Origin: Methylohalomonas lacus
GTDB lineage: Bacteria > Pseudomonadota > Gammaproteobacteria > Methylohalomonadales > Methylohalomonadaceae
DNA length: 64,000 nt
Assembly (NCBI RefSeq): GCF_024808875.1
Contig: NZ_JANUCT010000009.1
Coordinates: forward strand, 51,833-115,832
Direction: 5' to 3'
Of the stretch, positions 58,447 through 64,000 are shown piece by piece. Every line of letters begins with the position of its first letter. Position 1 is the first letter of the stretch. Below the pieces are notes generated by a model. The model was not told the DNA's origin. It saw nothing but the letters and a program-made list of their open reading frames with translations, and ran no database searches. Both the position numbers and the translations under genes were made by a program.

Positions 58447-60516
58447 ATGGAGCCAATGCCTAGGTCATTCGACAAATTTCCGGACGACCACGAATACAAT
58501 CGCGAACTGCTGGCATTCGCTGTCAATGCCGTTCATGACGGTGTTTATCTGATCGATGCCAATGGCTGTTTTGTCTATGTGAACCAGGCAGCCTGTCGGG
58601 CACTGGGCTATAGCCGCGAGACCCTGGAATCCATGGGCATCAGTGATATTGATCCGGATTTTCCGATGGCAGAGTGGCCCGATTACTGGCAGAAAATGCG
58701 AACGGAAGGCACGCTCAGCTTTGAAAGCCGGCACAAAACGCATGGCGGTCTCTTCCTGAATGTCGAGATCAATGCCAGCAGCTTCGATTTCGGCGGTCAC
58801 GAATATTGTCTGGCGCTGTCGCGCGATATTACCCAGAGAAAAGCTGTCGAGAAGGAGCGCGCCGTTCTGGGCCAGGCAGTGAACAACGTTCATGAGGGTA
58901 TTTACCTGATCGACAGCGACGCCCGGATTCTTTACGTCAATCAAGAGGCCTGCCGGGCGCTCGGTTATGCCCACGAGGAATTGCAAGGCATGACGATTCC
59001 GGATCTGGATCCGGAGTTCTCGTTCGATCGCTGGTACCACCACTGGCAAAAAACCGCCGAGGCCGGACAGTGCAAGCTGCAAACAACCCATCGCCGCAAG
59101 GACGGCTCGCGGTTTCCGGTCGAGATCAGTGCCACCCACTTCAGCTATATGGGGCAGGAATACCACCTATCCATCGCCCGCGACATCAGTGAACGCAAGG
59201 CCCATGAGGAGCGCATAAAACGCCTTGCCTACTACGACAGCCTGACCGGGCTACCCAATCGGGCCCTGGTCATTGATCGATTGCGACATGCCCTCGCCCA
59301 TGCCGAACGTCATGAACAGCTACTGGCGGTGCTGTTTCTCGACCTTGATCGCTTCAAGCATGTCAACGATGCACTCGGCCACGGTGCCGGTGATCAGCTG
59401 CTGGTACAGGTAGGACGTCGTCTGACGCAATTCCTGCGACAGGCAGACACTGTGGGTCGACTGGGCGGTGACGAGTTTCTGGTGCTGCTGACCAGTCCGA
59501 ACAGCGCCGAAGATGTCGTCCATGTCGTTGGTCGGTTGCACAATATGCTTTCTGCACCGTACGAACTGGCTGAACATCAGTTTAACCTGACCGTCAGTAT
59601 CGGCATCAGCCTGTTTCCGCGCGACGCTGTCGATGCCGAGACGCTCATAAAGTATGCCGACAATGCGCTGTATATCGCCAAGGATACCGGCCGCAACTCA
59701 TTCCATTTCTTCAACCCGGCCATGGATCAGCAAATGCACGAACGCATACAGCTGGAACATGATCTGCGCAGCGCACTGGAGAACGACGAGTTTCTCCTGT
59801 ACTACCAGCCGCAGTACGATCTGAACAAGAATATCGTCACTGGCGCTGAAGCCCTGATCCGCTGGCAGCATCCGACGCGCGGCCTGCTTTTACCGGGACA
59901 GTTCATTACCATTGCCGAGGATACCGGTCTGATCTGTCAAATGGGTGAATGGGTACTGCGCACGGCCTGCAGCCAGGCCCGCTTCTGGCATGAAAACGGT
60001 TACCCCGATCTGCTCGTCAGCGTGAACCTATCCAGCCGCCAGCTGAGCCTGCCGGACTTCACTGCACGGGTCAAAGCCATACTGGCGGAAACCGGCTGCA
60101 ACCCGGCCCGGATTGAAATGGAGATCACCGAGTCCAGTGTCATGGCCCAGCCGGAAACCGCCATAGCGCAGCTGGCTGCACTACAGGAGCTGGGCCTCAA
60201 CCTGGCGATGGACGACTTCGGCACCGGCTATTCCAGTCTCGGTTATCTTAAGCGCTTCCCACTGAACCGGTTGAAGATCGACCGCGGTTTCATCTCCGGT
60301 ATCCCCGACGACGGCAACGACGTCGTCATCACCCAGACCATTATCCTGATGGCGAGACAGCTCGGCCTCAGTGTTGTTGCCGAAGGCGTCGAGACCGAGG
60401 CCCAGAAGACATTCCTGCTGGAAAACGACTGCGCCAACGTCCAGGGGTTTCTAATGGGCCGGCCGGAAGTCGTTGAAACATTTAACCAGCACCTGCAGGC
60501 CGCTTTCGGTAATTGA
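58447..60516 (+). CDS. PAS-PAS-GGDEF-EAL cyclic-di-GMP signalling protein
   Basis: 689-aa cytoplasmic protein. Two similar PAS domains, about 20-130 and 140-255, each with a YLIDxxxxxxYVNQxACRALGY pattern, which suggests an internal duplication; then GGDEF (about 262-425) with RLGGDEFLVLL and EAL (about 440-685) with EALIRWQHPTRG, MEITESSVM, DDFGTGYSSLGYL and AEGVETEAQ. Both catalytic signatures look intact. The GTG-ATG at 58444-58449 is the likely start; the longer open frame to 58255 looks non-coding. It stands alone after tRNA-Asn. Confidence 0.93.
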   Translation: MEPMPRSFDKFPDDHEYNRELLAFAVNAVHDGVYLIDANGCFVYVNQAACRALGYSRETLESMGISDIDPDFPMAEWPDYWQKMRTEGTLSFESRHKTHGGLFLNVEINASSFDFGGHEYCLALSRDITQRKAVEKERAVLGQAVNNVHEGIYLIDSDARILYVNQEACRALGYAHEELQGMTIPDLDPEFSFDRWYHHWQKTAEAGQCKLQTTHRRKDGSRFPVEISATHFSYMGQEYHLSIARDISERKAHEERIKRLAYYDSLTGLPNRALVIDRLRHALAHAERHEQLLAVLFLDLDRFKHVNDALGHGAGDQLLVQVGRRLTQFLRQADTVGRLGGDEFLVLLTSPNSAEDVVHVVGRLHNMLSAPYELAEHQFNLTVSIGISLFPRDAVDAETLIKYADNALYIAKDTGRNSFHFFNPAMDQQMHERIQLEHDLRSALENDEFLLYYQPQYDLNKNIVTGAEALIRWQHPTRGLLLPGQFITIAEDTGLICQMGEWVLRTACSQARFWHENGYPDLLVSVNLSSRQLSLPDFTARVKAILAETGCNPARIEMEITESSVMAQPETAIAQLAALQELGLNLAMDDFGTGYSSLGYLKRFPLNRLKIDRGFISGIPDDGNDVVITQTIILMARQLGLSVVAEGVETEAQKTFLLENDCANVQGFLMGRPEVVETFNQHLQAAFGN

Positions 60517-60627
60517 TAAGCAGTCCAGAAACAGCCCCGTTGCGCGTTGACCACAGCTTATCCGGACCTCTTGCCACAAGTTCGATCAGCACACCCGCCT
60601 GGACGATGCCGCTGCATTGAAGATTGA

Positions 60628-61590
60628 TCACAATTGCAAAAATCGCAGATCGTTGTTCGTGCCGTAGTTGGTTACGGCCATGAGTCCGTCGTGACGGATA
60701 TCGAGACCATGCGGCATATCGAAACCTTTTATTCTTCTCAGCAGCTTGATGTTATTGGTCTCGGGCCGGTAAGCGAACTCATCCACGCAATCGTCATGCT
60801 GGTTGGCGCCGTACACACAATCCTGAAACTCCTTGACGGCATCCAGATGACCGGGAAAGTGTTCCGCGACCATAAGCCTGGGCGGCTTTTTTTTCAGGTT
60901 GCCGGGTAGACGGTAGACATAGAGGGTTGCATACATGGGCACTTCTTTGGGGCCATCCACCCTGATGTGGTTTGTTCGTGCAGCCTGGATGGCGTATGTA
61001 ATACCGTTATGCTCAATGAATGCGACTTCCTGCGCCTGTTCTGCAGTCTTCAGGGAGTGTACCGTTTTGCCCTTGAGTGTAACGATCTCGATGCCCCTGA
61101 TATGCGGGTCACAAAACGAGACCCACAATAAATCGTCATAGCCCGGCACGAAGCGAGCGCCGTGTATTTTTCGGGGAAGCCGCCCGGCCTTCTTTTTTCT
61201 GTCCAGGCCCGCAAACAAGCGGATATCGCGCATCAGTTGACCGGGCTCGCGCGGACGGATAACCCGATCAAAGCGCAAAATGTCCGGGCCTACAGTATAG
61301 AAACCGACTTCCCCTTTGTAGAAATTGGTCAGGACCATGACGTCGCCCCGACAGTCCATCAGGTCGGTCGCCGTTGCGCAGCCCGAACCGTCGGGTGTGG
61401 GAATGGATGCGTCTAGAGGATGATCGGAGAACGGGCGAACCCGATAAACAGCGCGGGCGGAAAAATCAGCGGCAAAAAGGGTTTCGTCGTCATACCACCG
61501 CACCGACGTCAGGCCCGAGTTGCGACGCCGCGTCCGTACGAAGACGAAGTGCGGATCGGGCACCGGAAAGGTAATGGATGTCTTTATCAT
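60628..61590 (-). CDS. Probable beta-propeller protein, unknown function
   Basis: 320-aa protein without signal peptide or membrane segment. The sequence is a series of short beta-strand repeats with motifs such as SVRWYDDETLFAADF, GDVMVLTNFYKGEVGFY, GARFVPGYDDLLWVSF, EVAFIEHNGITYAI and MPHGLDIRHDGLMAVTNYG, each ending with a strand and turn, as in six- or seven-bladed propellers of the SMP-30/NHL type. No catalytic motif was recognised. It is convergent with the GGDEF-EAL gene and divergent from the DUF2189 gene. Confidence 0.75.
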   Translation of the reverse strand: MIKTSITFPVPDPHFVFVRTRRRNSGLTSVRWYDDETLFAADFSARAVYRVRPFSDHPLDASIPTPDGSGCATATDLMDCRGDVMVLTNFYKGEVGFYTVGPDILRFDRVIRPREPGQLMRDIRLFAGLDRKKKAGRLPRKIHGARFVPGYDDLLWVSFCDPHIRGIEIVTLKGKTVHSLKTAEQAQEVAFIEHNGITYAIQAARTNHIRVDGPKEVPMYATLYVYRLPGNLKKKPPRLMVAEHFPGHLDAVKEFQDCVYGANQHDDCVDEFAYRPETNNIKLLRRIKGFDMPHGLDIRHDGLMAVTNYGTNNDLRFLQL

Positions 61591-61924
61591 CAGAATTTGC
61601 CAAGCAGTTCAGCCAACCCTTGTCAGAAGTCACTCTCGCCACTATGGCTGAACGAACCATATCCCCCCTGATAATGGATAACAGCATCCGGATAGTACCC
61701 TCCCATCGCCGTAACCGGAAATCCAGCAGCTTCCAGGCAGTCTGCACGAAGACAGGCGACACGGCCGTTGTGGGCACCCGAGCCATGCCACGGCGGCCCT
61801 GCATCTATCGATTCTCACCGAGTGTCCCCAAGCGTCCTGCCACAATCCGCCTGGCGCGGGATAGGCGCAGGCGTCTTACTGGTCTAAGCTGGAAACAGAC
61901 AACCATACTATCGGAGAGTGAATC
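61591..61924. other. Divergent intergenic region, nothing firm seen
   Basis: 334 bp between two divergent genes; it must contain both promoters. Frames present in it are short and unconvincing. No repeat copy of families A-E was found here. Confidence 0.5.
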
Positions 61925-62698
61925 ATGAGTGTTCAGAGTCAGGTGGATGGTATAGAGGAACCGCAACTCCAGGTACGCACGGTCGCCGCACTGCGGCCGC
62001 TGTCCTGGCTTCGCGACGGCTGGGCGGATCTTGCCCGGCACAAGGCCGCCAGCATCGCGCATGGCCTGCTGATCACCGGGCTGGGGCTGGTGATCCTGAT
62101 GTTCGCAACCACCCATGTCTATCTCATGGCGGCCGCCATTTCCGGCTTCCTGCTGGTTGGCCCGATCATGGCCACCGGCCTGTGCGAACTGTCGCGCCGC
62201 CGCCAGCGCGGTGAATCAGTCAGCTTCGATGAGTCGCTGGATGCGCTGAGCCGCAGCGGTACAGCACTCTGGCATTTCGCTGCCAGCCTGCTCGGCATCA
62301 GCCTGCTGTGGTTTTTACTTTCGGCGCTGGTCCTGCAGACCGTGGCCGGACAGCCAGCGCCGGCATTCAGCGCTGCATTGTGGGGCGACCTGCTCGCCAT
62401 GCTGTCGCCGCAGCAGCTGGTGGTCTATATCGCCGTCGGGGGCATACTGGCTGCGCTCGTATTCCTGGTTTCGGTCGTTTCCATACCGGCGATCATCGAT
62501 CGTTCCATCAGCGCGACGACCGCCATGCGCATCAGCCTGCACACCGTGGCGGCCAATATACCGGCCATGCTGGTATGGGCGGCGCTGATCGTGGCCCTGA
62601 CCGCCATCGGCTTTGCGACGCTGCTGCTGGGCATGATCATCATCTACCCGCTGCTCGGCCATGCCACCTGGCATGCCTACCGGGAGCTTGTTCAGTAA
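61925..62698 (+). CDS. DUF2189 family membrane protein
   Basis: 257-aa inner-membrane protein with about six hydrophobic helices (for example 48-66, 66-84, 115-140, 160-185, 210-235). The pattern of the DUF2189 family is visible in GPIMATGLCELSRRRQRGE and VVSIPAIIDRSISATTAMRISLHTVAANIPAM near the end. A GAGAG-rich site precedes the ATG. Role unknown; a few relatives lie near cytochrome c oxidase genes, but none are seen here. Confidence 0.85.
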   Translation: MSVQSQVDGIEEPQLQVRTVAALRPLSWLRDGWADLARHKAASIAHGLLITGLGLVILMFATTHVYLMAAAISGFLLVGPIMATGLCELSRRRQRGESVSFDESLDALSRSGTALWHFAASLLGISLLWFLLSALVLQTVAGQPAPAFSAALWGDLLAMLSPQQLVVYIAVGGILAALVFLVSVVSIPAIIDRSISATTAMRISLHTVAANIPAMLVWAALIVALTAIGFATLLLGMIIIYPLLGHATWHAYRELVQ

Positions 62699-62892
62699 GC
62701 GACCCCGAGAGAGAACCGGAGTGGTTCCGATCGCAGCTTTCGGCACACACCGAATCAATACGGGGCGGCGCAAACAGCGAACAAGCGCCACGCCCGGCAA
62801 GAAAAATTAATTTGATTTTAGATAGTTATGCAATTAAGGTTGGCCATGTTACTTGGTAACCTGAACACAAAAATTTAGTGGGGGACATAAAC

Positions 62893-63648
62893 ATGCTTTT
62901 ATTCAGGTGGCTCACCATACTGGCTGTTTCGCTATTACTGGCACAATCCGCGTATGCCGACGACTCATTTGACTGGACCGGCCCATATGCCGGTTTCTCG
63001 GTGGGCCCACGGGCCGAGGATGTAGACTGGGAAACCACAAACTACCAAGACCCCGACGGGCCGTCTATACCGTTCGAGAGCAATCCCAATGCTTCCCTGG
63101 ACAGTACGGACATGACCTTCAACGGTTTTTTTGGTTATAACTGGCTGGTCAGTCCGAAGGTTTTAGTGGGTATCGATGGCAATATAGCCTATGCCGATAA
63201 TGAAGATACCCGCACGTCTATTCCCGGTGCACATGATGACCCGCCGGATTTCAGTTTCGTGGAAACGGAGACGGACTGGCATGGCAGTCTGCGTGGCCGG
63301 CTGGGCTATCTCATCACGCCCACCATACACCTGTACACCTCGGCCGGACTGGCAATAGCGGACACGGAGCAGACCGCTGTTTGCCCGGCTGATACGGACT
63401 TTTGTAACCCGGCATTTGGGACGATACAGGCCTCGGAATCCGAGACCATGGTCGGCTGGACCGTGGGGGCCGGTGCCGAAGCTGCCATCACCAGCAGGCT
63501 TTTTGCCCGCCTCGACTACAGCTACGCGGATTACGGTTCCCTCGACTTTGACGGTCTGCCGGCCATTTCGAATGAATCATACGGCTTTCAGAGCAAGAGC
63601 GACTATACCAGCCATACTGTAACGCTGGGTCTGGCTTACAAGTTCTGA
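62893..63648 (+). CDS. Outer-membrane beta-barrel protein (OmpA-like porin family)
   Basis: 251-aa exported protein. Signal peptide LLFRWLTILAVSLLLAQSAYA, cut after residue 22, then DWTGPYAGFSVG at the start of the barrel, eight or so amphipathic strands (for example MTFNGFFGYNWLV, SLRGRLGYLITPTIHLYTSAG, SRLFARLDYSYADYG) and the terminal aromatic signature HTVTLGLAYKF, which BamA recognises. ATG at 62893 is preferred over the GTG at 62878 because GGGGGA lies 8 bases upstream. Two Cys residues in a loop (VCPAD, FCNPA) could form a disulfide. Function is probably structural or adhesive; not a general porin by length. Confidence 0.9.
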   Translation: MLLFRWLTILAVSLLLAQSAYADDSFDWTGPYAGFSVGPRAEDVDWETTNYQDPDGPSIPFESNPNASLDSTDMTFNGFFGYNWLVSPKVLVGIDGNIAYADNEDTRTSIPGAHDDPPDFSFVETETDWHGSLRGRLGYLITPTIHLYTSAGLAIADTEQTAVCPADTDFCNPAFGTIQASESETMVGWTVGAGAEAAITSRLFARLDYSYADYGSLDFDGLPAISNESYGFQSKSDYTSHTVTLGLAYKF

Positions 63649-63736
63649 TTGACGGGCTAACCGATCAGCACAAACCCCGGCCCAGGCCTAATACCGATCA
63701 GTTAAGCGGTATACATTAGCGGAGCATGAGATCAGA

Positions 63737-63771
63737 CTCCCGTATCGGGATACCGATACGGGAGTTTTTTT
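63737..63771 (+). terminator. Rho-independent terminator directly before the IS4-like transposase start
   Basis: CTCCCGTATCGG pairs perfectly with CCGATACGGGAG (12 bp, 4-base loop) and is followed by seven T that run into the ATG. It would stop transcription entering the element from outside, a known way in which insertion sequences limit their transposase. Confidence 0.85.
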
Positions 63772-64000
63772 ATGTCCATGGCTGAGGAACTGCGGTTAAC
63801 GGCCTCGCTGGCTGAACCGGATTCACTGAGCGTTTTCCAGCAGTCGATACCGGCGGACTGGATTGAAGAAGCCCTGCAGGCCAGCGGTACAGCGAGCATT
63901 CGCAGGCGCAAGCTGCCGGCCGAGCAGGTGGTCTGGCTGGTACTGGGCATGGGCCTGTATCGCAACCGTTCCATTGCCGATGTCTGCGACAAGCTGTCGC
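63772..64000 (+). CDS. IS4-family transposase, N-terminal part
   Basis: The first 76 residues of a transposase; the rest lies beyond base 64000. The sequence IPADWIEEALQASGTASIRR, followed by RKLPAEQVVWLVLGMGLYRNRS, is typical of the Insertion element 4 N-terminal domain. The start may be the ATG at 63772 or the second one at 63778. Confidence 0.88.
   Translation, partial: MSMAEELRLTASLAEPDSLSVFQQSIPADWIEEALQASGTASIRRRKLPAEQVVWLVLGMGLYRNRSIADVCDKLS

Larger units (their letters stand above)
63689..64000 (+). mobile_element. Left end of an IS4-family insertion sequence, runs off the window
   Basis: TAATACCGATCAGTTAAG at 63689-63706 closely resembles the terminal inverted repeat of IS4 as I remember it (one mismatch). 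A transposase frame begins 83 bases further. Only the left end lies in the window. Confidence 0.8.

Overview
The window is a chromosomal segment of a gammaproteobacterium of fairly high GC content. The lineage is supported by the order thrS-infC-rpmI-rplT-pheS-pheT-ihfA-merR followed by tRNA-Pro, by uvrB divergent from an aspartate aminotransferase next to tRNA-Asn, and by a sigma-54 activator. A more exact placement (for example Chromatiales-like, possibly marine or saline because of the sodium channel) is only a guess. No rRNA, CRISPR array, prophage or replication origin was seen.

Layout. 1-2000: 3' part of a TolC-type outer-membrane channel, an isochorismatase-family hydrolase and a convergent small membrane protein. 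2146-6467 (minus): a three-gene phosphorelay of sigma-54 response regulator, free-standing Hpt protein and hybrid histidine kinase. 6649-9062 (minus): a Sel1 lipoprotein and glmS, then tRNA-Pro. 9582-17215 (minus): the translation block merR/ihfA/pheT/pheS and, upstream of a strong terminator, rplT/rpmI/infC/thrS, followed by tRNA-Val. 17594-22201 (minus): a 1535-aa GAF/PAS/GGDEF/EAL protein. 22311-25975 (plus): acetamidase-like, PEBP-like, PsiE-like and DUF1840 genes, a cluster of palindromic intergenic repeats, and a bacterial voltage-gated sodium channel. 26000-28800: two different IS110-family elements lying tail to tail among further repeats.

29477-53103 (minus) is the accessory centre: about 24 kb of co-directional envelope-polysaccharide genes. 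ManC supplies GDP-mannose, Gmd and Rmd convert it towards GDP-D-rhamnose, several GT4/GT2 glycosyltransferases (two of them large multi-domain proteins) would build the chain, a methyltransferase with a long coiled coil resembles the WbdD chain terminator/ruler, and Wzm/Wzt with a C-terminal carbohydrate-binding domain would export it. This is the layout of an ABC-transporter-dependent O-antigen. Embedded in it is an unusual block: a sulfatase-like membrane enzyme, a two-part kinase-like/methyltransferase protein, a small membrane protein with a YLDPGSGS motif, and a complete YidC paralogue. I regard this block as the best candidate for an undescribed system. An IS30 element with readable inverted repeats sits just before the block. 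Base composition drops clearly in the FkbM gene and in the sulfatase-like gene, which suggests a mosaic origin.

53575-64000: uvrB (minus), a BrnT/BrnA toxin-antitoxin pair flanked by palindromic repeats, an aspartate-type aminotransferase, tRNA-Asn, a PAS-PAS-GGDEF-EAL protein, a probable beta-propeller protein of unknown role, a DUF2189 membrane protein, an outer-membrane beta-barrel protein, and the left end of an IS4-family element that runs off the window. No sigma-70 promoter was clear enough to annotate.
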